Below, in pieces: positions 9,877 through 20,012 of a stretch of 39,981 nucleotides of DNA. This DNA comes from Ophiothrix spiculata (lineage: Eukaryota > Echinodermata > Ophiuroidea > Amphilepidida > Ophiotrichidae): assembly GCA_000969725.1 (NCBI GenBank), contig JXSR01S041824.1; one strand, written 5' to 3'. Position 1 is the stretch's first letter. Each line of letters begins with the position of its first letter. A program made the translations under genes and the position numbers. The notes under the pieces were generated by a model. It was not told where the DNA came from, made no database searches, and saw only the letters and a list, made by a program, of their open reading frames with translations.

Positions 9877-10650
9877 CACACTAGCTAAAAAGTCATTGGT
9901 AGTCCTATTCAATTTCATTTTCAATTCTTATTACAGCAGAGGATTAGCATAAATTAACTCAAATTTGGAGAGTTTGCATACGTATGCAATTATTAATTGA
10001 AATCGCTTTTAGTTTTATCGCTGAAAGTGTAGTAGTCATGGGTCACAAGCCGATAGCCGAAGTCACAAATTATGACAAAGTGTTGAGTTCAAAATTGTTG
10101 AAAAGTTGCTTTATGACCAAGTTAGAGTGAGTTCACTTAAAATGAATGAAGACCAAAGATGGTTCAAGTCATCATATGAACTATGAACTCATTAACGACT
10201 TTTGGAACTACGTCTTCTGATGACTAAGGTTGAACCGATGGCTCATTTCCTTACCGATACGATATGCCGATGTTTTATATCTGTCACTTTGCCGATACAA
10301 TATCTGTTACCAATGTTTTAGTGCTTCATCAGCTGATCAAAAATGTGGCCTAGACTAGGGCTAGGCCACGCTTTTAGTGCATCATCAGCTGATCAAAAAC
10401 GTGGCCTAGACTAGGGCTAGGCCACGCTTTTAGTGCATCATCAGCTGATCAAAAACGTGGCCTAACAGGTGATTTCACTGATACGATGTTTTGCCGATAG
10501 GGTGTAATATCGGCCCGATACGATGGCTGATACGATGCATCGGTTCAAGCTTACTGATGACTTTACCTGTTCACACATACACCAAAATTGAAATTGATGA
10601 CGACCTAAGTAAAATCGATTACGACTACCAATGACTTTTTAGCTAGTGTG
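9877..10650. mobile_element. 774-bp TIR element with an internal 56-bp tandem
   Basis: The 28 bp at 9877-9904 (cacactagctaaaaagtcat...) are repeated exactly in reverse complement at 10623-10650. Further inward matches such as tcaatttcattttcaatt against aaaattgaaattgatgac extend the pairing. The interior carries a tandem array at 10321-10462 and several copies of the short word gccgatac. There is no transposase frame. Superfamily not determined. Confidence 0.85.
10321..10462. repeat. 56-bp tandem, ~2.5 copies, each with a palindrome
   Basis: Units start at 10321, 10377 and 10433 (gtgcatcatcagctgatcaa; first copy gtgcttcatc). Each full unit includes cgtggcctag and ctaggccacg, a near-perfect palindrome, plus the palindrome tcagctga. 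The third unit is cut off after cgtggcctaa. Confidence 0.92.
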
Positions 10651-10708
10651 ACCAGGGCAATAGAATGTCCATGCTCAGGTCAGAATTTGACAGATAACTG
10701 TGTGACAC

Positions 10709-10929
10709 AAGAGAAGATATTGTGAGTATCCCATCATGCATTGCTTCTTATGGGATTGTTTGTATGGGGAATCATGTGAGTAGTTAGTGATGAAATGCCC
10801 ATAAATCAAAGTTAATTGATGTAATCTTGCATTTTGGGCATGTTTCATAACTAACTACTCACATGACTTCCTGTACAAAAGTTCCCATAGGAAGCAATGC
10901 ATGATGGGATACACATGATATCTTCTCTT
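10709..10929. mobile_element. 221-bp MITE with a 9-bp target duplication
   Basis: The element starts aagagaagatatt and ends atatcttctctt on the opposite strand. Arms of ~95 bp pair through gtatcccatcatgcattgct and catgtgagtagttagt. The 9-bp target gtgtgacac flanks both sides (10700-10708 and 10930-10938). The terminal aagagaaga and the 9-bp target match the larger element at 3294-4040, suggesting the two were moved by the same type of transposase. Confidence 0.88.
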
Positions 10930-10939
10930 GTGTGACACA

Positions 10940-11825
10940 ACCTGTCACAAATAAATCTTATTACTCAGTTTAATTAGGCCCAAAATAAAAAATGTTGTGT
11001 TTCCCTCCGAAGAAAAAAATTTGGACACCCGGCAGGCTGGCCTAGTTTTTTTTTTTTAAATCCATGAACTGAATTTGACTGGGCACCAGGACTGGGCCGT
11101 TTTCCTTGTGGTTGTTACTTGTAGTCATGTTGCCAAAATAAAATAAAATAAATAAAATGTTGTCAATAAAACGCCATAAAAATGAATACATTACTCAACG
11201 TCTCAAGTTAGTCTTCTATTTAGAGAAGAATCTATTTAATCTAGCGATCACCTACTTTTCACATGTATGCGTTGACCAAATAGGATTTTAAAATCCATAA
11301 AAACATCAAAACGAAAATTTCTGAGATCGAATTTCTTTAAGAACTTTGTTTACAAAATACACAACACCTGTAAGATGAGCCGATTTTGATTGTGGATTCG
11401 AACAGTGATCCGTATTGATGAAAGTACTAATATCGCTGAAAATGAAGGAAGCTTCTTGTTTAGATTTCTGCCTTACCACAACTTGTACATGTGTTTTATC
11501 AACCAAACACACATATGAAACATTTCAGAAACAGATATTATCATAAAAAACAAAACAAAAACCAGGTTTTTAAAATTTTGACTTGGACGGGTGAGGGCAA
11601 CACAAGTATTTTTTTTATTTTTAGCCTTATAAGGACTGATGTTACACAACCTACTGCAAAATAAAACTTATTGCTGTGTTTAATTAGTAATATGTTTGTA
11701 TTTACCCTCGACTTGGGAAAATGACAAACAAAAACCCGGAACAAAAATGTCTGATTCACTTGTACCCAAGGTTGATTGATGACATAATTATTGGCCTGTA
11801 CCAAGGTTCTAAAATTTCTGTGTCA
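10940..11825. other. non-coding, no recognisable feature
   Basis: AT-rich intron sequence. The reading frames present are short, lack splice-site support and have no recognisable domain. A short aaataaaataaataaaa run lies near 11140. Confidence 0.4.
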
Positions 11826-11930
11826 TTAAAGCAATACTATAAAGTGTTAAAATGAAGCGCCCTCTGTCACCCATGACTTTTGATTCTTTAAGCTTATTGG
11901 GTTTGTTTTTACTAAAAAAAAAAATTGGTA
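11826..11930. mobile_element. TTAA-family MITE, left part only
   Basis: Starts ttaaagcaatactataaagt and continues with aatgaagcgccctctgtcac, the left half of the family seen complete at 32145-32478. It breaks off at an A run just before a G-run-family fragment starts at about 11931. Confidence 0.75.
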
Positions 11931-12150
11931 GGTATGTGATATCCGCAATATCCAACATAGGGTACGTATTGTGGAACTGACTTATGGTCCAAAATAGGGT
12001 CTATGGAACTGATTTTTTCCTGAACTGAGGTCACAGGAACTGCTTTTTTTCCCACAAAAATATGACTGTTTGAGCTGAGAATTGCTCAAAATTAGGTTGA
12101 AAACTTAATAAAAAACATGTTTGAGTCATTTTTGAGTTTATATCTGAGTG
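11931..12150. repeat. G-run-family fragment (group A interior)
   Basis: ggtaggtatgtgatatccgc and agggtctatggaactgattt match the interior of the elements at 12203-12504 and 37698-38061. Both ends are missing or decayed. Confidence 0.7.
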
Positions 12151-12202
12151 CAGCATGTAAGTTTTTTGAATGCAGGTGCTGCTGATTTGCAAGGGTTCAC
12201 AG

Positions 12203-12504
12203 ACCCGGGAGGGAGGTACTCAAAATTTTTTTTTGGTAGGTATGTGATATCCGCAATATCCAACATAGGGTCTTGCGAAACTGATTTTTGGTCCAAAATT
12301 TGGGTCTCAGGAACTGCTTTTTTTTTATATAAAAATATAACTATTTGAGCTGAAAATCGCCCAAATTAGGTTGAAAACTTGTTTGAAAATGGAGTCTTCG
12401 TAACTGAAGTAATGAGCATCTTGGGGATCTGAATAGGAGGCTAGTAAAGGGGGCCTTGAGGGCGGCACATTCCCGTACCTTCTGTCAACGTAAGTGACCC
12501 CTCA
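12203..12504. mobile_element. G-run-ended element, group A
   Basis: The left end acccgggagggaggtactca leads into ggtaggtatgtgatatccgc; the right end carries ttcccgtaccttctgtcaac and gtgacccctc. The flanks gttcacag (12195-12202) and gtttacag (12505-12512) match at 7 of 8 positions, which fits an old 8-bp target duplication. The interior is made of degenerate units of the type gggtct..ggaactg followed by a T/A-rich stretch. No coding sequence. Confidence 0.7.
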
Positions 12505-12859
12505 GTTTACAGACTTTAGATTGTAGTTAGAAAACCTATGTCATCAGGAAAGTTAAGGACAAACAACAATATTTTATTATATTATCTGATGCACTCATTC
12601 CATGCACTTTTTTTCTTTTAATTTCAATTTATTTATTTCTCTGTAAATGTTGACATAATTAGGAAATATGATTTGTAAAAGTTGGCTTCAGTTCATAATG
12701 TGGTTCCTATATTTGCATAAAATGGCATAACGCGAAGGGTTATACATTTATCAGGTTATTTGTACATTTAAAGGTAACAGGACAGCCTAAAGCCACCTGT
12801 GTATCTGATTACGAAAGTGAATATAAATAAATAAATAAATACTGGGGATTTTTAGTGCG
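12505..12859. repeat. AT-rich sequence ending in a LINE-type (aaat)n tail
   Basis: The segment ends gaatataaataaataaataaatac at about 12815-12841, like the 3' tail of a LINE. Sequence upstream gives no reverse transcriptase frame, so only a tail could be present. Confidence 0.4.
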
Positions 12860-13190
12860 CTATGCCTCCCAGATTTGTAATTCCACTAGGCCTCTGCACA
12901 CTTTACAGGTGTTCGCTGATCACTGTGGCCCAAGTAAGCTCCATTCAACACCAAGCATCATTTCGGGTTCTGCGACAACCTCTAGGGGCGCTGAACCTTG
13001 ATCAGCCCACATACGCACCATCGCTGCCCGGATCAGCTCCCCGAGTTTCGTACGGTTTCCACGAGACAATTAGCAGTTAGTTCCTTGTCCAAGGGAATTT
13101 CAAGCACACTCAACTTTTTGGCACCAGCAGGGTTCGTACTCGGGACCTTCCACACCGCAAGCGAGCGCCTTACCGATTGAGCTAACTTGA
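12860..13190 (-). mobile_element. tRNA-derived SINE, minus strand
   Basis: Read on the minus strand the element opens with a tRNA-like head: an A box, agctcaatcggtaaggcgct (complement of about 13160-13182), and a B-box region, cgagtacgaaccct (near 13127-13140). The body includes ttgaaattcccttggacaag and further conserved parts. The plus-strand reading frames across it (12862-13080, 12998-13180) are by-products. Confidence 0.7.
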
Positions 13191-13265
13191 CTGCTATAAT
13201 TGACTGCCATAATATATAATGACAAATGCAATCATATACTTGTAGAGAAGCATATTAAAGGGACG

Positions 13266-13560
13266 GGTTAGCGGAGCAACTTTTGTAGCATTAGAGCACT
13301 AACATTAGTAGCAGCAGTCCCTCGCTCAGCTGTATCATTGAGTCCTGGGTTCAATTCCTGGTTTTCAGTCCATACTCGCTTCCGCAGGTTCTTCTCCAGG
13401 TTCTCCAGTCTTCCTCCTGCATCTAGAACTGTCATACAATAACTCCAACATTGTCTGCCCCACCCAGGGTATGGGAAGCTGCAGGGTAAATATATCAATC
13501 TCAGTATGGATATGATGTGCTCTGAAATCGGAGGCACTGACAAAGTTAAGTGAATTGTTG
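13266..13560 (+). mobile_element. tRNA-derived SINE, plus strand
   Basis: A B box, gggttcaattcctgg, lies at about 13347-13361 after a degenerate A-box region near 13270. The body has ctccaggttctccagtcttc, a variant of a gtgctccggtcttcctcc-type core that recurs at about 16000. It ends near gtgaattgttgtgattattt. Confidence 0.65.
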
Positions 13561-15544
13561 TGATTATTTACCTGCAGCGAATCATAAGCGGTTTGATCAA
13601 AAGGATCTCTGATTCAAATGGAAAAATGGAAAAGCCTATTATTATTTATTATTATTTATAACTTCTAAAGCTTGTCAGTACCCTATAGTTTCCTCTGGGC
13701 AGAAATTGGATTCCAACCCTAGCAAAATCATTTTTAAATCCAACCATGTCCGTTATGATGGTTACACCAAAGCGCTACTCAGGCAACGTTTGCCAAGCTG
13801 TTGCCCCTAAGGAGTTATTTTAAAGCTCAGAAAATGCTGTAACATATTATTTTTTATATTTATAAAATGCCTTAGTGAACAATTATAGTCCATAAGGATT
13901 GATTAATATCAAAATCTAGCATAAGCAACACACCTTTGTTTCTAAAGCAGGTAAATATAGGACATTTAATAAACTAGCCCGAGTCATAAAACAAAACAAC
14001 CATGTCAGGGTAGCTCTATGCATGGAGGATATATCCTGTAAATGTCAAGAAATCAAAAAATTGCGTTTGCTTGCTAGAGGCAAAAGTAGGTCTAAAAATG
14101 GTTAAAAATTGAGGGGTATAGCGCCCTCTATAATCATTTCCCCATTGACTTCAATGTAAAATGTCATTTTACAAAAAGTAGTGTATCTCGACAACGCAAT
14201 TTTTTCATGGTCTAAAATTTTGGAACTATTATCAGGTAGTAGATTTCTATTACTCCATACATATTTCATATTATGACACGGGCGATTCAAAATAAAATGT
14301 CCGCCAAAAACAAAAGTGAACAATGCACTATGGTAGATATCCCCATGGCCTAATCCGTGGTTCATGGTAACAAGAAACTGGAGTGCAGGGGCAGAAGCCT
14401 TAAACACAAGACAATAGATACTCATGCACCCTGCTCTTGAAGGATGCAACACCATATACAGTAATGTTGCCAACTACGTCATCTGGCAAGCTGCTCCAAA
14501 CATGAACTGCAGTATGGATGAAATGATAAAAATAAAATTGATATCATCTGCAAAGTTCCCCTTTTGGAGTGAGCCATTATGACGATCATCCCAACCCTTA
14601 GTTATATGGACCAGGGCTAAGCAATCAATCATTATGATTCACTAGATAATGTAATAGGTACAGGTTAAATTTTTTCCCAAGTTTAATATTGGCAATCAAA
14701 AAGGTTATTAATTTTTTTTTCAATTTAGTCATCACAGTTAACACCACCAGATTGTTGAAATAGGTTATATTTTTCAAGTTTATTGGCAACTTACCCCTAT
14801 TTGGAGAAACTATTTGAAAATACAGAAAAGATTAATATATATCAGAGGAGGGTGGCCGTGGCAACTATTGCATGGTTGCCGTTCCGATCAAAGACGATAC
14901 CCGGCTGCGTCATGTCCTATACCGCCTCTAAACATCGTTGAAAAATACAAATTCCGGGGTTCGCGCGGGATGGCCGCTAAAATTATATTCCTAATCGGTG
15001 AAAAAATGTGATAAAATCTATAAAAAGTGGGGTTCACAGCGGATTTAATGTAATACAATTATGTTTAATTTTGTGACATTACTTTTTTAATTTATTTGAT
15101 CAATGTCAAAAAATGAGTTTCTGTAATATTTTGAAAACATAGTTTGTGGCTCTGCCAATTGCGATACACGTAAAATGTATCCCTAAATTTGCGTTTAGAA
15201 ATCCCTCAGCTTAAATCAAGTAAATCTTGTCCTATTGCGCCTGATTTATATGTCACTGTATGTGTGCTGCATTTTTACTTTTTTTTTCTTCATTCTGATA
15301 AATTGGTGTTCAATAAGTTTGGGGCGGCCTGAGGTAGAATGAGATATACTGTGTCATTTTCATTAATATTTATGTAGTTCAGTTTAATAGATGAATATTT
15401 TGACATTTTGAAGTAAATATCTCCTTTTGATTTTATTTTACAGAAATTTGAAACATGTCTGTTAGAGGTTTCTAAATTTTAGACTTAAGCATTCAAATCG
15501 ATAAAAAGTATCCGTTGTGATACCAAGATCTCTACTCTCTTGCA
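13561..15544. other. intron sequence, no recognisable feature
   Basis: About 2 kb of AT-rich sequence. A minus-strand reading frame at 14102-14473 (123 codons) has no recognisable domain, no splice context and mixed composition. I find no exon of the receptor gene here. Confidence 0.45.
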
Positions 15545-15640
15545 GTACAAAATACACTTGAAAATGCTTTTACGAAGGCACATTACTCCATTTTTACCAT
15601 AAACCATTTTTGATCAAAATCTGATATATTGCTTTAAGTT
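15545..15640. repeat. TTAA-family MITE, right part, diverged
   Basis: acaaaatacacttgaaaatg, ttttgatcaaaatctgat and tattgctttaa match the right half of the family at 32145-32478. Confidence 0.6.
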
Positions 15641-15924
15641 GAGCAAAGCTTGTCACCTTCTACCTTAAGGAAAAAATACAGTTTTTATCATTTTTTGCCA
15701 AAATCAACATTTTTGGTCAAAAACTGATATCACCAATATGTTCAGGGTAAAAACCGCTTCTAAAAATGTACACTTTTATATGGTTTATGCAATTAGTTTG
15801 AAAAACAGTTCATGCTAGTTGAAGGTCTACCCCAGCCTTAACCCTAACCTCACCAAGACCCATTCCACAAAATCAAGAAATATGTCACAGACTGGAATTA
15901 GCTATAAACCAATTGACTTGAATC

Positions 15925-16035
15925 AGTGAATGTTGGATCGGGTTAAAGTCCTGGGCCCGGCACTTATGTGCATTTGGTTTTCAGTCCATGCTCGTTTGGG
16001 GTGCTCCGGTCTTCCTCCTGCATTCAAAACTGAAT
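15925..16035 (+). repeat. SINE fragment
   Basis: gttttcagtccatgctcg and gtgctccggtcttcctcctg match the body of the SINE at 13266-13560 (gttttcagtccatactcg). Only this part is recognisable. Confidence 0.6.
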
Positions 16036-16289
16036 TTAAAAAACAATCTTGGAACCCTGTTAAAGATAAGCTTCTTTTAGCTTACTTGGTACCAAGTACC
16101 AAGTTGGGTTTCCTTGGCGAAAGCCTAAACAAGGTGATTTTAAAAGTGTTAGGGTTAAACCTCAAGTTATTGAACACCCCCATAGCAGCAACTTGTATAC
16201 GGGACAAACCAATTAATTCAATTTGTTTGCAATGATTCATCAGATCTGTCTACATCAGATTGCTGGCAGGTTACAGTTTTCAAGGTTTG
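16036..16289. other. non-coding, no recognisable feature
   Basis: No exon or structured repeat found. Confidence 0.35.
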
Positions 16290-17172
16290 GCAGAAATTCA
16301 ACAGGTTACACAGTTTTCAGGTTATTAGAACTTTAAAGCTATAGTTTTTACTCGATATATAAGAACATATTACAGGCATGAAAATTCTCCACGTTTTCGC
16401 GGATTTCCACGTTTTTTGATTTGCAAAAAAAAATTAAATTAAAAAATTAAAAAAATCAAAAAAAAAAATCAAAAAAAAAAAAAATCATTTTTCTAAAATT
16501 TGCCCTGTTTCTATTTTTTTACTCTAAAATCAGTGTTTTTATGTGCCGCAAAAGGCGGGCCCCTGGACCCCAGCCGATAGGGTTAGCTACGCTCACCTTC
16601 CTTTCCCAGAGTTATCAATTATAAACCCTTTCAGCTTTTTTTTTTCCAAACCCACTTTTACTCCATATGTAAGAACATATTATAAAGATCTAAAAAATGA
16701 ACCATCCCTTAACACCCATAGCTTCAACAGGTTACACGGTTTTCAGGTTATTAGAACTTTAAGGCTATAGTTTTTACTCGATATGTAAGAGCATGATATA
16801 AAGATCTCAAAAATGAACCATCCCTTAACACCCATAGCTTCAACAGGTTACACGGTTTTCAGGTTATTAGAACTTTAAGGCTACTAGATAGTTTTTACTC
16901 GATATGTAAGAGCATGATATAAAGATCTCAAAAATGAACCATCCCTTTAATAACACCCATGACTTTTTTGACCTATCAGGTTTGTTTTTGGAAGGTAGGC
17001 CTATTTACACCATCCAAACTTCTCAAAGATGCTCACTCTTTCTGTTAAAGTTTTCAAGATTTGGCATAGCTTCAACAGGTTACACAGTTTTCAGGTTATT
17101 AGATTTTTAAAGCTATAGTGTTTACTTCATATGTAAGAATATATTATAAAGATCTCAGAAATGAACCATCCC
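16290..17172. repeat. ~116-bp tandem array, degenerate
   Basis: The words ggttacacggttttcaggtt, agaactttaaggctatag, ctcgatatgtaagagcat and aaaatgaaccatcccttaa recur in order. Matching points at 16711 and 16827 are 116 bp apart; the next is at about 16952. Earlier, more diverged units start near 16300, after an A/T-run block at 16425-16490. The array continues after 17505 and is interrupted by two mobile elements. Confidence 0.8.
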
Positions 17173-17505
17173 TTAAAGCAATACTATAAGATTTTGGTCA
17201 AAAATATTTTATAATAAAAACAATGTGCCTATCTAAAAGCGTTTTCAAGTGTTTTTGTCGCAAAAATTGTTTTGCCACCGAAACATGGATAAATAGCATA
17301 TGCTTTCCTATACTAATACATGTGGAATTAAATTTTGGATCCCGAATTTAATTCAACAAATGGCCATAACCGAAAAAGTAAGCATTTTTAAGCCAAATCA
17401 TTTGGAGGGTATTAATATCTATCAAAAACAAACCCAATAAGCTACAAAAATCAAAAGTCATGGATGACAGGGTGCACTTCATTTTTTACACTTTATACTT
17501 AAGTT
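17173..17505. mobile_element. TTAA-family MITE, inverted relative to the 32145 copy
   Basis: Starts ttaaagcaatactataagat and contains aaaaacaatgtgcctatcta, tgtggaattaaattttggat and tcatggatgacagggtgcac. The right end is worn (actttatacttaag). It interrupts the 116-bp array. Confidence 0.75.
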
Positions 17506-17541
17506 AACACCCATAGCTTCAACAGGTTACACAGTTTTCAG

Positions 17542-17906
17542 CAGTGGCGTAACCAGGGGGGTGTCCGGGGGGGCAGCTTGCCCCCCCGGACCCAAAAAAA
17601 TCGGGAAGGAGAGCAAAAAAATGGGAAGGGAAGAAAGGGAGGAAGAAGAAGAAAAGGGGGAAAGAAGAGGGAAAAGGAGAAGGAAAAGAGAAAAGGAAGG
17701 AAAAGAAAAGGGAAAGGAGAAAAGAAAAATGAAAGAAACCATTATTTCATCCAAAAATAGGCGTTTTTTAGCTATAATAAACAAATTTGTCCAAATATTT
17801 TTGCTCGCGCGCTATGCGCGCGTTAATTTTTTTTCAAGCAAGTACAAAAATCGGGAAGCCTCTTGAGTCTTGCCCCCCCGGACGGTCAAAGCTGGTTACG
17901 CCCCTG
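17542..17906. mobile_element. hAT-type MITE with a perfect 8-bp target duplication
   Basis: The left end cagtggcgtaaccagg and the right end ctggttacgcccctg form the terminal inverted repeat, and gttttcag flanks the element at 17534-17541 and 17907-17914. CAG..GGCGTA(A/G)CCAG termini with an 8-bp duplication are typical of hAT elements. Just inside both ends lie ccgggggggc and gcccccccgg. The core is purine-rich (ggaggaagaagaagaaaagg), which creates Lys/Glu/Arg-rich and, on the other strand, Ser/Pro/Phe-rich reading frames that are not genes. Confidence 0.92.
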
Positions 17907-17939
17907 GTTTTCAGGTTATTATAACTTTAAAGCTATAGT

Positions 17940-18270
17940 TTTTACCCCATATGTAAGAACATAATATAAAGATCTCAAAAATGAAGTGTCCCTTGTCACC
18001 CATGACTTTAAATTTTTTGGCCTATCAGGTTTGTTTTTGGTAGGTATTTATACCATCCAAAAATTGGCTTTAAGATGCTTCTCTTTCTGTTATAGCCTTT
18101 TGTTGAATTAAATTCCATGTGTATTGGTTTAAGAAGGCATGTGTATACATTGTATTCCCATTTCAGTGACAAAACAATTTTTTTGATAAAATGCACTTGT
18201 AAATGCTCTATAGATTGTCATATTCTTTCATTTTAGGCTGTTTTATTCAAATTCATTTTTGATCAAAATG
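17940..18270. repeat. TTAA-family MITE, diverged copy
   Basis: aatgaagtgtcccttgtcac, ggtttgtttttggtaggtat, gttgaattaaattccatg and tttttgatcaaaatgtta follow the order of the 32145-32478 element. The ends are lost in the surrounding array. Confidence 0.65.
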
Positions 18271-18558
18271 TTAGTAAATCTAGCAAGCTCACAATTTTTG
18301 ATAGCTAGCAAGCTCATAGGTTTTTGAATTGCAAACCCCAGGTTGCAAGCTTCATTATCAATTATGAGCCAATATGGCATTTGTTTATGACAGTCGTATT
18401 TGTAATGAGCTTGTGAAAAGCTGAACGCTTCCAAAGATTTGCACATTTTACAGTACAGAGGACAGCAAAATGAGTCTTGACAAATGTGTTCATTACTTTT
18501 TGCTTTCTTGATTTATGATGGCTGTAACATGTTGCTTTTATATCTTCTTTTTGTTCAG

Positions 18559-18688
18559 CTGGTGAGAGTAACGCCAGTCCTGGTGCGAGCAGCCAAGACA
18601 CCGCTAGTATCATCGTTGGTGTCATCATGGGAATTGCAGTTATCGCATTTGTGGTGGCGCTTGTCGCTTTCATTTTTGTGAAACAAAG
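18559..18688 (+). CDS. receptor-type protein, exon 5: stalk and transmembrane helix
   Basis: A 130-nt exon, acceptor ttctttttgttcag and donor gtaagacg at 18689. With the base left by the 8951-8987 exon it encodes 43 codons and leaves two bases (ag). The product starts with a Ser/Ala/Gly-rich stalk (AGESNASPGASSQDTAS) carrying an N-glycosylation sequon (NAS), followed by 24 hydrophobic residues beginning IIVGVIMG and ending FIFV, then KQ and a split Arg/Ser codon. This is a classic single-pass type I transmembrane helix with a basic stop-transfer. Together with the preceding RPTP-like ectodomain it marks the gene as a receptor whose catalytic or signalling domain lies downstream. A Tie-like or other FN3 receptor cannot be excluded until that domain is seen. 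Confidence 0.88.
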
Positions 18689-18690
18689 GT

Positions 18691-18881
18691 AAGACGAATG
18701 TACGAAAAAAAAATTTTTTGCAGGAATTAGTAAAACAGAAATAAATGGTTAGTGAGTAAAAAATTAATTTTTAAAATGACAGAACCTGGCCCATAATCAT
18801 GACTAGCATTTAAATCACGCCGTCTGTGACATATCCTGTGGATTCCTGTATCTATTTATTGACCAAATGATTTGTCCACTA
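18691..18881. other. start of the intron after the transmembrane exon
   Basis: AT-rich intron sequence. It includes gtctgtgacatatcctgtgg, a word that recurs in altered form at about 20105, 20660 and 20805, so it belongs to a decayed repeat. Confidence 0.45.
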
Positions 18882-18890
18882 TATGTCACC

Positions 18891-19519
18891 AGGGGGGGGG
18901 GGGACTCAAATATATGAACATATATGTATGTCCAATGATCACTACCCTTTTCCATCTCTCCCTGTCATTAATAACACACCTCATTTTTGGTGGGTACGCC
19001 CGTTAGGTTATCCAAAAATATGATCTTGTGACACTGCTTTTTTGGCAAAAATAGGGTCTATGAAACTAATGTTTTTCCCAAATTGACGTCTCAGGATCTG
19101 CTTTTTATTCATAAAAATGTGACTATTAGAGCTGAAAATTGCTAAAAATTAGGTTGACATCTTTATATAACACATTTTGCACCGTTTTCTTTAAAAATAG
19201 GAGTCTTAGGAACTTAAGTAATTTTGAAATGGACATCTTCCATCAATGTAAGTGACCCCACCCTTGGATGACCCCAATTTGTAGCTTGATTCAGTTCTTT
19301 AAATCCTCTATTATGTGGAAAATAAAATACAACATTCCAACTCCTCCTACAAAACACTGAAAATTGATCAAAATATTTGAAATTTTTAATTCGCTGTTTT
19401 TAGCAAAAATGTCAATTTACTGGACCTGCAAAAAATTGGTTTCAAAGGCCCATTTTTTTTTTCACGAAATCACCTCAGGAGATCCCCAGTCATTTTCAAA
19501 GTTGAGTTCTCCCCTTTAG
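18891..19519. mobile_element. G-run-ended element, group A, first of an adjacent pair
   Basis: Starts agggggggggggactcaaat and ends near ttctcccctttag. The target-like word tatgtcacc is found before it (18882-18890) and after it (19520-19528). The interior has tgggtacgcccgttaggtta, aatagggtctatgaaactaa and aagtgaccccaccc, matching the group A interior. No coding content. Confidence 0.65.
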
Positions 19520-19528
19520 TATGTCACC

Positions 19529-20003
19529 CCAGGTGACCACACAAACAATTAAGTAGTACTCATGCTCATCATAAAAAATGGCGTAAAAGGGTCTGATTTT
19601 GACCCATAAGTGGCGTCTACATTTTTGGAAAAAGGGGTACTTTTTAGCACAATTTATGCCATTAAGTGTTGTAAAGTTATGCCACCTTCTCTAATGAGGG
19701 TCATTTTTTTTACTTAGGATTGATCATATGGTATTGTAAAAGGTCTAAAAACAAAAAGAAAATAGGTTAAGACTTCATGTAACTGATCATACAATTGAAA
19801 TTGTAAACTCTTTGATACCTAATTTGTTAGCAAAAGGTCATTACAAACTTATGCCATTAAGCCATTTAGGGTGCAATTTTCACCATCTTCACTGATCTTA
19901 GGCAATTAAGGGGTGCGATTTGCTATCAACAATTACGCCGCTTAGATAAGATGGTCTGACGTGCATGAGTACCACTTTATTTTTCGAACCCCCCGTCCCC
20001 CAG
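19529..20003. mobile_element. second element of the adjacent pair, with TIRs
   Basis: Between the second (19520-19528) and third (20004-20012) copies of tatgtcacc. Inside, aagtagtactcatgc at 19551 is mirrored by gcatgagtaccactt ending near 19978. The right end is rich in C (aaccccccgtcccccag) and the left has ccccaggtgacc. The interior repeats ttatgccattaag and gtcat/ggtcat words. No transposase. Confidence 0.65.
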
Positions 20004-20012
20004 TATGTCACC

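Larger units (their letters stand above)
6204..18688 (+). other. gene model: partial receptor-type tyrosine phosphatase-like gene, five exons
   Basis: The exons 6204-6420, 7082-7184, 7830-8058, 8951-8987 and 18559-18688 join with exit phases 1, 2, 0, 1 and 2, and every junction keeps the frame open. The result is 238 codons plus two bases: FN3 end (residues 1-72), linker (73-90), juxtamembrane ectodomain (about 91-195), stalk (196-212), transmembrane helix (213-236). Introns are 661, 645, 892 and 9571 bp. The first three are short and nearly repeat-free apart from one SINE and a SINE fragment; the last is packed with mobile elements. Gene identity is by domain pattern, not by a database match. 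Confidence 0.8.

Noticed and set aside
14102..14473. 123-codon minus-strand frame
   Set aside because: No recognisable domain, no splice-site support, and average intron composition.
17561..17866. Lys/Glu/Arg-rich frame, and a Ser/Phe-rich frame on the other strand
   Set aside because: Low-complexity purine tract inside a hAT-type MITE; composition explains both frames.
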